From positions 1 through 57,137 of the forward strand of contig CAZAAW010000016.1 of NCBI GenBank assembly GCA_964483325.1: a stretch of 57,137 nt of DNA, read 5' to 3'. The notes under the pieces are model-generated. The model did no database searches. It worked only from the letters and a program-made list of their open reading frames with translations, and was not told the DNA's origin. Positions 24,710-32,887 of the stretch are shown here, one piece after another. The position numbers and the translations under genes were made by a program. Every line of letters begins with the position of its first letter. The stretch's first letter is position 1. Source of the stretch: CAZAAW01 sp964483325 (GTDB taxonomy: Bacteria > Pseudomonadota > Alphaproteobacteria > Rhizobiales > Kaistiaceae).

Positions 24710-25738
24710 ATGGCTGAAACGCAGATCCCCGTCACCGTGCTCACCGGCTATCTCGGCGCCGGCAAGACCACGCTCCTCAACCGCATCCTCACCGAACAGC
24801 ACGGCAAGCGCTATGCCGTCATCGTCAACGAGTTCGGCGAAGTCGGCATCGACAACGACCTCATCGTCGAATCCGATGAAGAGATCTACGAGATGAACAA
24901 TGGCTGCATCTGCTGCACAGTACGCGGCGACCTGGTGCGCGCCGTCGAGGGCCTGGTGAAGCGGCCGGGCGGCTTTGACGGCATCCTGGTCGAGACCACC
25001 GGCCTGGCGGCACCGGCGCCGGTGGCGCAGACCTTCTTCATGGACGACGACGTCCGCGCCCGGGCAAAGCTCGATGCCGTCGTGACCGTGGCCGACGCCA
25101 AGCATCTGCTGCAGCGGCTCGACGATGCGCCCGAGGCAGAAGACCAGATCGCCTTCGCCGATGTCGTCCTGCTCAACAAGAGCGATCTCGTGTCGCCGGC
25201 CGAGCTCGCCGCCGTCGAGCGGCGCATCCGCGAGATCAACCCGCACGCCACAATCCACCGCACCGAACGCTGCGCCATCCCGCTGGAGCGCGTGCTCGAC
25301 CGCGGCGCCTTCGATCTCGACCGCATCCTGTCGCTCGATCCCGACTTCCTCGAGGAAGACGAGCACGACCACGATCATCATGACCATGACCACCACGATC
25401 ATGATCACGATCATCACGACCACCATCATCACCATCACGACGATGCGGTGACGAGCGTCGCCCTGGTCGGCGGGACGCTCGATCCGGAGAAGTTCTTCCC
25501 GTGGATCAACGAGGTGACGCAGCGCCAGGGGCCGGACATCCTGCGCCTCAAGGGCATCCTGTCGTTCAAGGATGACGACCAGCGCTATGTGCTGCAGGGC
25601 GTCCACATGATCGTCGAGGGCAACCACCAGCGCGACTGGAAGGCCGACGAGGCGCGCGTCAGCAAGCTGGTGTTCATTGGCCGGCATCTCGACGAGGAGC
25701 GCCTGAGGGCCGGCTTCGAGGCGTCCCGCGCCGCCTGA
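24710..25738 (+). CDS. CobW/COG0523 GTPase with histidine-rich insertion (zinc-type metallochaperone)
   Basis: This is a G3E-family GTPase of 342 residues. It has Walker A GYLGAGKTT, the metal-binding GCICC motif (CxCC) at about residue 64, Walker B-like ILVETTGLA and NKSD for guanine recognition. An extended His/Asp tract follows (DHDHHDHDHHDH and beyond, encoded by 25367-25441). The C-terminal CobW_C domain is LRLKGILSFKDDDQRYVLQGVHMIVEG...LVFIGRHLDEERL. The CxCC plus poly-His combination is typical of zinc-handling subfamilies, but the metal is inferred. GGAG lies eight bases before the ATG at 24710. A WD40 protein follows. Confidence 0.92.
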   Translation: MAETQIPVTVLTGYLGAGKTTLLNRILTEQHGKRYAVIVNEFGEVGIDNDLIVESDEEIYEMNNGCICCTVRGDLVRAVEGLVKRPGGFDGILVETTGLAAPAPVAQTFFMDDDVRARAKLDAVVTVADAKHLLQRLDDAPEAEDQIAFADVVLLNKSDLVSPAELAAVERRIREINPHATIHRTERCAIPLERVLDRGAFDLDRILSLDPDFLEEDEHDHDHHDHDHHDHDHDHHDHHHHHHDDAVTSVALVGGTLDPEKFFPWINEVTQRQGPDILRLKGILSFKDDDQRYVLQGVHMIVEGNHQRDWKADEARVSKLVFIGRHLDEERLRAGFEASRAA

Positions 25739-25748
25739 GCTTCTGCCT

Positions 25749-25823
25749 CCTCCCGGAGGCATGAGACACGCCCGTGTTTCCGGGAGGGGTGACTTTCGGC
25801 TGCGGCTGAACTAACCCCTCCCG
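25749..25823 (+). promoter_or_regulatory. competing hairpins between the CobW and WD40 genes
   Basis: The middle segment CCGGGAGG (25780-25787) can pair with upstream CCTCCCGG (25749-25756). Its extension CGGGAGGGGT (25781-25790) can instead pair over 10 bp with downstream ACCCCTCCCG (25814-25823). The two stems are mutually exclusive. No U-run follows either stem, so this may be an attenuation, processing or mRNA-stability element; function is unproven. Confidence 0.4.
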
Positions 25824-25871
25824 ACCCGGCAGCATTTTGCCGCTGCCTTCGATCGGACATCCCCTCCTGCA

Positions 25872-26849
25872 ATGCCGACGCTTCAGCGCTTCCCCTTCGG
25901 GTCCTTTGTCGTGGCCACGGCCTTCATCGATGACCGGGCGGTCTTCGCGCTCGGCGACGGCACGGTGCGCCTTGCCATCGGTCCGGCAGCGGAGGAGGTG
26001 AAGGTCCATGCCGGCGCCGTCCTGACCGCTGTCCGGACCGCAGACGGCCATGGCCTACTCACCGGCGGTGACGACGGCCTGCTCGCCCGCATCGATGCCG
26101 GCGGCAAGGTCGAGCGCCTTGCCGAACGGCCGCGCAAGTGGATCGACCAGCTTGCCGTCGGTCCGCAAGGCGCCATCGCCTTTTCCGCCGGTAAGCAGGC
26201 GGTGGTCCGCCTCGCCGACGGCAGCGAGAAGAGCTTCGACCACGAGCGCGCCGTCACCGGCCTCGCCTTCGCGCCGAAGGGCATGCGGCTGGCGGTGGCG
26301 CGCTATAACGGCGTCTCTCTGTGGTGGGTGAATACCGATGCGCCGCCGACCGAGCTCGAATGGAAGGGCGCTCATCTCGGCGTCACGCTGTCGCCCGACA
26401 GCCGCTATCTGGTGACGTCGATGCAGGAGAATGCCCTGCATGGCTGGCGCCTGCCGGAGGGGTCGCACATGCGCATGACCGGTTATCCGTCCAAGCCGAA
26501 GTCGCTGTCCTGGTCGGTGAAGGGCCGCTTCCTCGCCAGTTCCGGTGCCGAAGCGGCCATCCTGTGGCCGTTCCATTTCAAGGACGGGCCGCAGGGCAAG
26601 CAGCCGCTGCAGCTCGGCGCTCGCGAGGTATTTTCGACGCGCGTCGCCTGCCATCCCACCGAGGAAGTCGTCGCCATCGGCTATCAGGATGGCGCTGTCG
26701 CCCTGGCCCAGTTCGGCGACGAGGATGCCGTCATCCTGCGTATGCCGGGCGACGGGCCGGTATCGGCCCTGGCATGGGACGACAGCGGCTTCAGGCTTGC
26801 CCTCGGCACGGAAGAGGGCGCCGCAGGCGTCCTGGATCTGCGCAGCTAG
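25872..26849 (+). CDS. WD40-repeat protein linked to the CobW GTPase
   Basis: The 325-residue beta-propeller protein has degenerate WD40 repeats: GAVLTAVRTADGHGLLTGGDDGLLARID, ERAVTGLAFAPKGMRLAVARYNGVSLWW, KSLSWSVKGRFLASSGAEAAILWPF and DGPVSALAWDDSGFRLALGTEEGAAGVLDL. No signal peptide is present, so it should be a cytoplasmic scaffold. WD40 proteins adjacent to zinc-type CobW GTPases recur in Rhizobiales, suggesting a joint role in metal delivery (inference). It starts 133 bp after the GTPase, behind the hairpin region. Confidence 0.87.
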   Translation: MPTLQRFPFGSFVVATAFIDDRAVFALGDGTVRLAIGPAAEEVKVHAGAVLTAVRTADGHGLLTGGDDGLLARIDAGGKVERLAERPRKWIDQLAVGPQGAIAFSAGKQAVVRLADGSEKSFDHERAVTGLAFAPKGMRLAVARYNGVSLWWVNTDAPPTELEWKGAHLGVTLSPDSRYLVTSMQENALHGWRLPEGSHMRMTGYPSKPKSLSWSVKGRFLASSGAEAAILWPFHFKDGPQGKQPLQLGAREVFSTRVACHPTEEVVAIGYQDGAVALAQFGDEDAVILRMPGDGPVSALAWDDSGFRLALGTEEGAAGVLDLRS

Positions 26850-26850
26850 T

Positions 26851-27144
26851 TCAGAAGGAGCTGGCGCGGCACTGATTGGCCAGCACGAAGTTGCGGATCG
26901 ACGTGTCGCCGGTGACCACCATCTGGACGAACCGGACGCCCCACAGGCCGACATCCTTCGCCAGCAGCGCCCGTGACTCGCCCGTCCCGTTGATCAGCGT
27001 GCCGTCGAGCCGGGCGCTGCGGATCGAATCGTGCTGCGCATCGAGCGCCAGCGGCTTGTCGCACGGCGACAGCGAAACCTGTGCCGCGACGACCGCCACG
27101 CCGAGCAGGAGATAGACGATGATGATTCCGAAGAGAGTCCTCAT
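26851..27144 (-). CDS. small membrane-anchored hypothetical protein
   Basis: The 97-residue protein has an N-terminal membrane span (GIIIVYLLLGVAVVAAQVSL) followed by a periplasmic part with two cysteines (SPCDKPLAL, NQCRASSF). I do not recognise the family. It is downstream of hss on the same strand (73-bp gap) and convergent with the WD40 gene (1-bp gap). No function is suggested. Confidence 0.7.
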   Translation of the reverse strand: MRTLFGIIIVYLLLGVAVVAAQVSLSPCDKPLALDAQHDSIRSARLDGTLINGTGESRALLAKDVGLWGVRFVQMVVTGDTSIRNFVLANQCRASSF

Positions 27145-27217
27145 GCCGCTCGCTCCCGCGGTGGCGCGGCCGCTGCCGCCCTTTCGCCACCTCTAGCATA
27201 TCCGCGCCGGTGCGGCG

Positions 27218-28648
27218 TCACCGCACGAGCACGTTGCGGAACTGCCAGGGATCGGTGGTGTCGATGTCCTCGGCGAACAGGCCGGGCCGTCCGTCCAGCG
27301 GCGTCCAGTCGGTATATTCGCCGATGACCGGTCCGAGATAAGGCCGCTGCACGGCGAGGCAGCGGGCAAAGTCGGTGTCGTCCGATTCGACGATACCGGC
27401 GCGTGGGTTCTCCAGCGCCCAGGCCATCCCGGCTATGACCGCGGAGGTCACCTGGAGGCCGGTGGCGTTCTGGTAAGGCGCGAGGACGCGCGCCTCCTCG
27501 ATCGACAGACAGGAGCCATACCAGTAGGCATTGCGGCCGTGCCCATAGAGCAGGACGCCGAGCGCATCGGCGCCGTCGGTGATCTCGTCCTCATCGAGGA
27601 TCGTCAGATGCGGCTGCTGCCGCCCGGCGCGGCCGAACATCTCGTCCATCGACAGCACGGCATCGTCGCACGGATGGTAGGCGTAGTGGGCCGTCGGCCG
27701 GTACACGACCTCGCCATTCTCGCGCAGCGTGTAGTAGTCGGCGATGGAGATCGACTCGTTGTGGGTCACCAGAAAGCCGAATTGCGGCCCGGCGAGCGGC
27801 GTCCAGGTCCGCACGCGCGTATCGCCGCCGGGGCGCTCGAGGAAGATTCCCGGCGCCGCGGGATCGTCGAACCCGCCGGCATCGGGCGGCATCCAGCGCT
27901 CATGCGTACCCCAGCCGAGCTCGGCCGGCTGCAGGCCCTCCGAGATGAAACCCTCGACCGACCAGGTGTTGACGAAGGTATCGAGCGGCTTCGGCGTGCG
28001 GGCGCGCTGCGTGTCGCGCTCGGCGATGTGCACGCCGCGGACGCCCAGCCGGCGCATGAAGCGCGCCCAGCCCTCGCGGTCGGCAGGGACGGTATTGTCG
28101 ACGCCGAGATCGGTGGCGATGTTGACGAGCGCCTGCTTGACCAGCCAGGACACCATGCCTGGATTGGCGCCGCAGCAGGACAGGGCGGTGGTGCCGCCGG
28201 GGCTGCGCCGGCGGGCGTCCTGGACGGTCTTGCGCAGTGCGTAATTGGTCCGCCCGGCGGAGCCGCGGGCCGAATCGAAATAGAATCCCTCCCAGGGTTC
28301 GACGACGGTGTCGATATAGAGGGCGCCGATCTCCCGGCAGAGCTCGATGAGGGCGAGCGAGGAAACGTCGACCGACAGGTTGACGCAGAACGCCTGACCG
28401 GGACCGGTAGTCAGCAGCGGCGTCAGCACCTCGCGATAATTATCCGGCGTCAGGGCGACCTGCAGGGGCTGGACCCCCTGCGCCGTCACCAGGGCAGCGC
28501 GATCGGCATCCGGCTCAATGACCGTCAGCCGGCTCCTGTCGAAGGTGAAGTGTCGCTCGATGAGCGGAAGGGTGCCTCGGCCGATCGAGCCGAAGCCGAT
28601 CATGACGATCGGCCCGTCGATCCGGCCATGGATGGGCCAATCGGGCAT
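27218..28648 (-). CDS. hss: homospermidine synthase
   Basis: Hss makes sym-homospermidine from two putrescine molecules in an NAD-dependent, cytosolic reaction. The 476-residue protein shows the Rossmann motif IVMIGFGSIGRGTLPLIERH. Conserved blocks YIDTVVEPWEGFYFD and ALSCCGANPGMVSWLVKQAL, and the C-terminal GLQVTSAVIAGMAWALENPRAGIVESDD, are characteristic of bacterial Hss. I chose the ATG at 28648 (GGAG seven bases upstream); a TTG two codons earlier is also possible. The gene lies downstream of odc with one acetyltransferase between, giving the ornithine to putrescine to homospermidine route. Confidence 0.95.
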   Translation of the reverse strand: MPDWPIHGRIDGPIVMIGFGSIGRGTLPLIERHFTFDRSRLTVIEPDADRAALVTAQGVQPLQVALTPDNYREVLTPLLTTGPGQAFCVNLSVDVSSLALIELCREIGALYIDTVVEPWEGFYFDSARGSAGRTNYALRKTVQDARRRSPGGTTALSCCGANPGMVSWLVKQALVNIATDLGVDNTVPADREGWARFMRRLGVRGVHIAERDTQRARTPKPLDTFVNTWSVEGFISEGLQPAELGWGTHERWMPPDAGGFDDPAAPGIFLERPGGDTRVRTWTPLAGPQFGFLVTHNESISIADYYTLRENGEVVYRPTAHYAYHPCDDAVLSMDEMFGRAGRQQPHLTILDEDEITDGADALGVLLYGHGRNAYWYGSCLSIEEARVLAPYQNATGLQVTSAVIAGMAWALENPRAGIVESDDTDFARCLAVQRPYLGPVIGEYTDWTPLDGRPGLFAEDIDTTDPWQFRNVLVR

Positions 28649-28695
28649 GAGCAATCTCCATCTCCGTCGCGCTCGGTGCGGGATGTGGGCGGCTG

Positions 28696-29304
28696 TCAGG
28701 CCGCAAGGGCCTCCCTTGGCAGGTTGTCACCGGGCAGGTCAAATTCGCGGTCGTGGCGGACGGCATTGTCCGGCACGGTCCAGGGCATGATTTCGGCAAG
28801 GCCGGGCTGGCTCGGCGCGCCGGCCGGAACGACCGCGCCGGCAGCCCCGGCAAGGGCGCCATCGGTCAGCTCCAGCGCCAGGAAGCGGCGCGGATCGACG
28901 CTCCCCGGCATGCGCAGGGCGGCCGTCGCGCCGGCGGCGAATCCGAAGCGGTCGTAATAGGCGGCGTCGCCAATGAGGATGACGGCGCCATGGCCGAGAG
29001 CGGCCGCCCGGTTGAGCGCTTTGCGCATCAGCCGCGAGCCGATCCCCTCGCCCTGGCAGCGCGACGCTACCGCCAGCGGCCCGAGCAGCAGCGCCGGACG
29101 GCCGCCGGCAATCACCGGCCACAGCCGCACGGTTCCCACCACGCAGCCATCGTCGCGGGCGACCAGCGACAGCCCATCGGCGGGCTGGCGCCCGTCGCGC
29201 AGGCGCTGCGACGGCTTGGTGAAGCGGGCCGGCCCCATCGTCTCGTCGAGCAGGGCCTCGCGGCCCGCAATATCGGCGGCAGTCTCGGTGTCGATGACGA
29301 TCAT
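28696..29304 (-). CDS. YhbS-like GNAT acetyltransferase in the polyamine cluster
   Basis: The 202-residue GNAT protein has the motif A region LLGPLAVASRCQGEGIGSRLMRKALNRAA and the YhbS-type ILIGDAAYYDRFGFAAG. The target is unknown. Its position between odc and hss makes a polyamine or polyamine-precursor conceivable, but YhbS-like proteins occur widely, so this is only positional inference. The ATG at 29304 has GGGAG upstream; an in-frame GTG three codons earlier is less likely. Confidence 0.85.
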   Translation of the reverse strand: MIVIDTETAADIAGREALLDETMGPARFTKPSQRLRDGRQPADGLSLVARDDGCVVGTVRLWPVIAGGRPALLLGPLAVASRCQGEGIGSRLMRKALNRAAALGHGAVILIGDAAYYDRFGFAAGATAALRMPGSVDPRRFLALELTDGALAGAAGAVVPAGAPSQPGLAEIMPWTVPDNAVRHDREFDLPGDNLPREALAA

Positions 29305-29396
29305 GGCAGGCACTCCCGTCCGGCAGGGCAGGACACAGGCAAAAGACGGCAGACTGTCCTGCGCGAGAACGCAGCAAGCCCAGGTGTGAGTGTGAG

Positions 29397-29416
29397 GCCC
29401 TCCCCAAGGGGAGGGC
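29397..29416 (-). terminator. hairpin downstream of odc
   Basis: GCCCTCCCC (29397-29405) and GGGGAGGGC (29408-29416) form a strong stem 20 bp after the odc stop codon. No U-tract follows on the minus strand, so it may act as a processing or stability hairpin, or as a partial terminator before the acetyltransferase gene. Confidence 0.4.
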
Positions 29417-29435
29417 TGCGGGCCGGTGCGGCCGC

Positions 29436-30566
29436 TCAGATCACGAAGGACTGCAGCGGTGCGAAGCCGTTGAAAGCGACCGCCGAATAGGTGGTCGTGT
29501 AGGCGCCGGTTCCCTCGATCAGCACTTCGTCGCCGATCGACAGCGAGATCGGCAGCTCGTAGGGCATCTTCTCGTAGAGAACGTCGGCCGAATCGCAGGT
29601 CGGACCGGCGATCACGCAGGGCGCCTTGGGACTGCCGTCATGGGCGGTGCGGATCGGATAGCGGATGGCTTCGTCCATCGTCTCTGCCAGGCCACCGAAC
29701 TTGCCGATGTCGAGATAGACCCAGCGCACCTCGTCGTCCGCTTCCTTGCGCGAGATCAGCACCACCTCGGCCTTGATCAGGCCGGCATCGCCGACCATGC
29801 CGCGGCCGGGCTCGATGATCGTCTCGGGCAGCCGGTTGCCGAAATGGCGCAGCAGGGCCGAGCTGATCGCCGTGCCGTAGGACTGCACCGCCGGCACCGC
29901 CTTGAGGTACTTTGCCGGGAAACCGCCGCCCAGGTTGACCATGCGCAGCTGGATGCCGCGCTCGGCGAGGGTGCGGAAGATCGTCGCGGCGGAAGCGAGC
30001 GCCCCATCCCAGGCCTGCACGTTGCCCTGCTGCGAGCCGACATGAAAGGACACGCCATAGGGCTCCAGGCCCTTGCGCTGGGCATGCTCCAGGACGTCGA
30101 TCGCCATCTCGGGGACGCAGCCGAACTTGCGCGACAGCGGCCATTCGGCGCCGGCGCCGTCGCACAGGATGCGGCAGAAGACGCGTGCGCCGGGCGCGGC
30201 GCGGCCGATCTTGTCGACCTCCTCGACGCAGTCCACGGCAAAGAGGCGGACGCCACGCGCGAAGGCGGTGGCGATGTCGCGCTCCTTCTTGATTGTATTG
30301 CCGTAGGAGATGCGGTCGGGCGTTGCGCCGGCCTCCAGGGCCATGGCGATCTCGGCCGGCGAGGCGCAGTCGAAGGACGAGCCGAGCTCGGCCAGGGCGC
30401 GCAGGATCTGCGGCGCCGGGTTGGCCTTCACCGCGTAGAAGACGCGCGTGTCGGGCATCGCCTTGGCGAAGGTGCGGTAATTGTCGCGCACGACGTCGAG
30501 ATCGACGACGAGGCAGGGACCATCGGGTCGTCGGTCGCGAAGGAAGTCGCGGATACGGTCGGTCAT
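29436..30566 (-). CDS. odc: ornithine (lysine/ornithine) decarboxylase, alanine-racemase fold
   Basis: This is a PLP-dependent fold-type III decarboxylase of 376 residues converting ornithine (perhaps also lysine) to putrescine (cadaverine). The PLP lysine is K47 in VFYAVKANP. GVSFHVGSQQGN, VNLGGGFPAKY and EPGRGMVGDAG bind the phosphate, and PTCDSADVLYE carries the substrate-site Cys/Asp pair. The N-terminus MTDRIRDFLRDRRPDGPCLVVDL is typical of Rhizobiales enzymes. The start at 30566 is supported by GGGAGG seven bases upstream, which sits inside a hairpin. Expression is probably controlled by the roughly 370-nt leader upstream (see the separate entry). Confidence 0.94.
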   Translation of the reverse strand: MTDRIRDFLRDRRPDGPCLVVDLDVVRDNYRTFAKAMPDTRVFYAVKANPAPQILRALAELGSSFDCASPAEIAMALEAGATPDRISYGNTIKKERDIATAFARGVRLFAVDCVEEVDKIGRAAPGARVFCRILCDGAGAEWPLSRKFGCVPEMAIDVLEHAQRKGLEPYGVSFHVGSQQGNVQAWDGALASAATIFRTLAERGIQLRMVNLGGGFPAKYLKAVPAVQSYGTAISSALLRHFGNRLPETIIEPGRGMVGDAGLIKAEVVLISRKEADDEVRWVYLDIGKFGGLAETMDEAIRYPIRTAHDGSPKAPCVIAGPTCDSADVLYEKMPYELPISLSIGDEVLIEGTGAYTTTYSAVAFNGFAPLQSFVI

Positions 30567-30938
30567 GGCGGCGCCTCCCACAGGCGAAGTGTTGAAACCG
30601 CCGGTGCGCTTAGCGTTCGATGGCCGATGTGGAGACGGCCGATCGAAGTGTCGCGAACCGGTTTGCCGGCTCATCACCGGCTGGTTTGCGGGTGGCAGTC
30701 GCAACAGAGGGACAGGGCAGTCCCAACTGACGCTGCCTTCGCTTGGAACGGGAGACCCGCGCCGCACGCCCGGCAAGGAAGTAGTGCCTCTTCAGTAACC
30801 CCGGCTGATGGAGAGCCGGCAGAGACCAAAAAAGCCCGCTACGTCGTTGCTTTAGGCCGCGTCCTTCGAAGCATCCGGATGGTTCCGGCGTTTCGCCCTC
30901 GGACGTTGATCGACGACAGGCACGTGCGAAATTGGGCA
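30567..30938 (-). promoter_or_regulatory. structured odc leader, candidate speF-type RNA element
   Basis: Between the predicted promoter (30945-30973) and the odc ATG lie about 370 nt without a convincing large gene but with many hairpins. Examples are CCGGCT (30801-30806)/AGCCGG (30814-30819) and a 3' stem-loop that masks the ribosome site. In the 3' element an inner stem 30572-30576/30582-30586 and an outer stem 30567-30571/30598-30602 enclose the GGGAGG site (30574-30579). Alphaproteobacterial ornithine decarboxylase genes are known to carry the conserved speF RNA motif in this position. I assign this leader to it from position, length and partner gene, not from a covariance search. Confidence 0.6.
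30839..30874 (-). CDS. possible leader-peptide mini-ORF in the odc leader
   Basis: ATG at 30874 opens an 11-codon frame reading MLRRTRPKATT, ending at 30839. Six bases after its stop is a run of six U (30828-30833 on the complement), inside the odc leader about 100 nt from the predicted start of transcription. The ribosome site is weak. This could be a coincidence; it is listed because basic leader peptides regulate ornithine decarboxylase genes in enterobacteria. Confidence 0.25.
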   Translation of the reverse strand: MLRRTRPKATT

Positions 30939-30944
30939 GGCGCG

Positions 30945-30973
30945 TATCTATGATGGTTCGCGGTAGCATTCAA
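30945..30973 (-). promoter_or_regulatory. sigma70-type promoter for odc
   Basis: On the minus strand TTGAAT (30968-30973) and TAGATA (30945-30950) are separated by exactly 17 bp and lie in an AT-rich patch. The predicted transcription start is near 30938. The region from 30974 to 31196, between this promoter and the divergent nickel operon, shows no gene; TTGACA at 31134-31139 is a possible plus-strand -35 box without a good -10. Confidence 0.55.
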
Positions 30974-31196
30974 GAAAAAATGCGCACCCGGCTGCATTGA
31001 TTTTCGTGGCCGTGGCGGATGCCGGCAGGGCCGGGGTCGCAATGGCGGAAAACCGGGATTTCCCATCTCGAAAACGGGGACGTGATCGGACAGGAAGGAG
31101 AAGCGCCGGGGCCGGCGCGCCGGGGCACTGGCTTTGACATAAATTCCCCTCGAAGATGGCCGAGACGACACCGGCCATTTGGGGAAGAGAATCACT

Positions 31197-31865
31197 ATGG
31201 CGGATACGATCCGGCGTCTCGGGCGCGGCGCCTGCCTTGCGGCCGTCCTCGGCTGCGGCGCGGCCGGCCCGGCGGCGGCCCACCCGCATGTGCTGGTGAC
31301 GGCCAAGGCCGAGATCGTCTTCGACGATGCCGGGCGGATGACCGCCGTGCGCAATATCTGGCAGTTCGATCCGGCCTTCTCCGCCTTTGCCAGCCAGGGC
31401 CTCGACGCCGATGGCGACGGCAAGCTGAGCGATGCGGAGCTGGCGCCCCTGGCGAAGATCAACGTCGATTCGCTGCAGGAATTCGACTTCTTCACCTACC
31501 TGACGATCGACGACAAGCTGCAGAAATTCGTGCCGCCGAAGGAATACTGGCTGGAGCCTTACAATGGCCAGCTGACGCTGTTCTTCACGCTGCCGCTGAA
31601 GGAGCCGGTCAAGGTGGGGCCATCGACGACGCTCGAGGTTTTTGACGAGGAGTATTTCGTCGCCTTTACCTTCACCGACCATGACCCGATCCGGCTCGAC
31701 AATGCGCCGGCCGGCTGCAGCGCCGCCTATCACCCGCCGAAGGAACTCGATGACGACATCATGGCGGCGCTGGCGGCGATCCCGGCCGACCAGCGCGACC
31801 TGCCGCCGGCGCTGGCCGATGCGGCGGTCGGGCTCGCCAATCTCATCAGCGTGACGTGCCGATGA
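31197..31865 (+). CDS. DUF1007 secreted protein partner of the Ni/Co exporter
   Basis: The 222-residue protein has a signal peptide (to about AAAHPHV) and the DUF1007 core: HPHVLVTAKAEIVFDDAGRMTAVRNIWQFD, YFTF-like EFDFFTYLTIDDKL and EYFVAFTFTDHDPIRL. An EF-hand-like loop DADGDGKLSDAEL lies at about residues 75-87. Mature HPH residues could bind metal. DUF1007 genes are regularly found before NicO/RcnA exporters, and here the stop overlaps the rcnA start (ATGA). The ATG at 31197 is preceded by GGGGAAGAG. Confidence 0.87.
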   Translation: MADTIRRLGRGACLAAVLGCGAAGPAAAHPHVLVTAKAEIVFDDAGRMTAVRNIWQFDPAFSAFASQGLDADGDGKLSDAELAPLAKINVDSLQEFDFFTYLTIDDKLQKFVPPKEYWLEPYNGQLTLFFTLPLKEPVKVGPSTTLEVFDEEYFVAFTFTDHDPIRLDNAPAGCSAAYHPPKELDDDIMAALAAIPADQRDLPPALADAAVGLANLISVTCR

Positions 31866-32884
31866 TCCGCTGGCGCAGCCTTTGTCTCGCCGGGCTGGGC
31901 CTCTTGGCCCTCGGCGCCGCAGCGCATGCCGCGCCCAGTCCGTTCGGCATCGCGACGCCGGATTCGGCCGGCGGCGCGGGCTGGGCCGGGCCGCTGGCGC
32001 CGCTCTTCGCCTGGATCGCCACGGTCCAGGCCGGCTTCTACCGCACGCTGACAGGGGCATTGGGGGACCTGCGCGGCAGCGCCGGAGCCGCCTGGGCGCT
32101 CGCCGGCGTCAGCTTTCTCTACGGCATCTTCCACGCCGCCGGGCCGGGCCACGGCAAGGCGGTGGTGACATCCTATCTCCTCGCCTCCGGCGACACGCTG
32201 CGCCGCGGCATCGCCATTGCCTTTGCCGCATCGCTGGTCCAGGCCGTGGTGGCGGTCGTCTTTGTCTCGGTCGCAGCGCTGATCTTTCGCACCACTGCCA
32301 TGGCGATGACCCGCGCCACCGAGATGCTGGAGATGGCGAGCTACGCCATGATCGCCGCGGTCGGCGCCTGGATGCTGTGGAGCCGCGTGACCGGCCGCGG
32401 CCACAGCCATCCCGAGGCGGCTGGGGGCCTGCGGCCGATGCCGGCAGCCGTCGAACGCGGGCCGTTCGCCTGCGATGACGGCTCGGCGCCGGCGCAGCAC
32501 AGCCACAGCGCCCATTCGCACGCGCCCGATCCCGATCTCCTGAAGCGGCCGCTGACCCTTGCCACGGCCTGGGCGGCGATCCTGGCGGTCGGCATCCGCC
32601 CCTGCTCGGGCGCCATCATCGTCCTCGTCTTCGCCCTGTCGCAGGGCGTCTACGCCATGGGCATCGCGTCGACCTTCGTGATGGCCGTCGGGACCGGCAT
32701 CACCGTGGCGGCGCTGGCGAGCATCGCGGTCCTCGCCAAGGATGTCGCGCTGCGGTTCATCGGCCGCGGGTCGGGCGCCGCGGCGCGGATCTATCGCGGC
32801 CTGGAGATCGCCGCCGCCTCGGCAGTGCTGCTGTTCGGCCTGCTGCTTCTGGGCGGCGCCCTGTCGACCGCCAGGATCGCCTGA
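31862..32884 (+). CDS. nickel/cobalt efflux permease, RcnA/NicO family
   Basis: This is an inner-membrane NicO-family transporter of 340 residues, predicted to export nickel or cobalt. Key motifs are FHAAGPGHGKAVVTSYL in the first conserved membrane segment and VGIRPCSGAIIVLVFAL in the later one. A histidine-rich soluble loop (HSHSAHSHAPD) sits in the middle and is typical of the family. It begins at the ATG at 31862, overlapping the DUF1007 stop by four bases. No RcnR-type regulator gene or obvious metal-regulator operator was seen nearby. Confidence 0.9.
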   Translation: MIRWRSLCLAGLGLLALGAAAHAAPSPFGIATPDSAGGAGWAGPLAPLFAWIATVQAGFYRTLTGALGDLRGSAGAAWALAGVSFLYGIFHAAGPGHGKAVVTSYLLASGDTLRRGIAIAFAASLVQAVVAVVFVSVAALIFRTTAMAMTRATEMLEMASYAMIAAVGAWMLWSRVTGRGHSHPEAAGGLRPMPAAVERGPFACDDGSAPAQHSHSAHSHAPDPDLLKRPLTLATAWAAILAVGIRPCSGAIIVLVFALSQGVYAMGIASTFVMAVGTGITVAALASIAVLAKDVALRFIGRGSGAAARIYRGLEIAAASAVLLFGLLLLGGALSTARIA

Positions 32885-32887
32885 GGG

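Noticed and set aside
25367..25441. CAC/CAT/GAC-rich tract as a microsatellite or repeat array
   Set aside because: It is in frame and encodes the His/Asp metal-binding tract of the CobW protein, so it is explained by coding.
30610..30953. Protein-coding gene within the odc upstream region
   Set aside because: Open frames here on both strands lack ribosome sites and domains and are better explained as a structured leader RNA.
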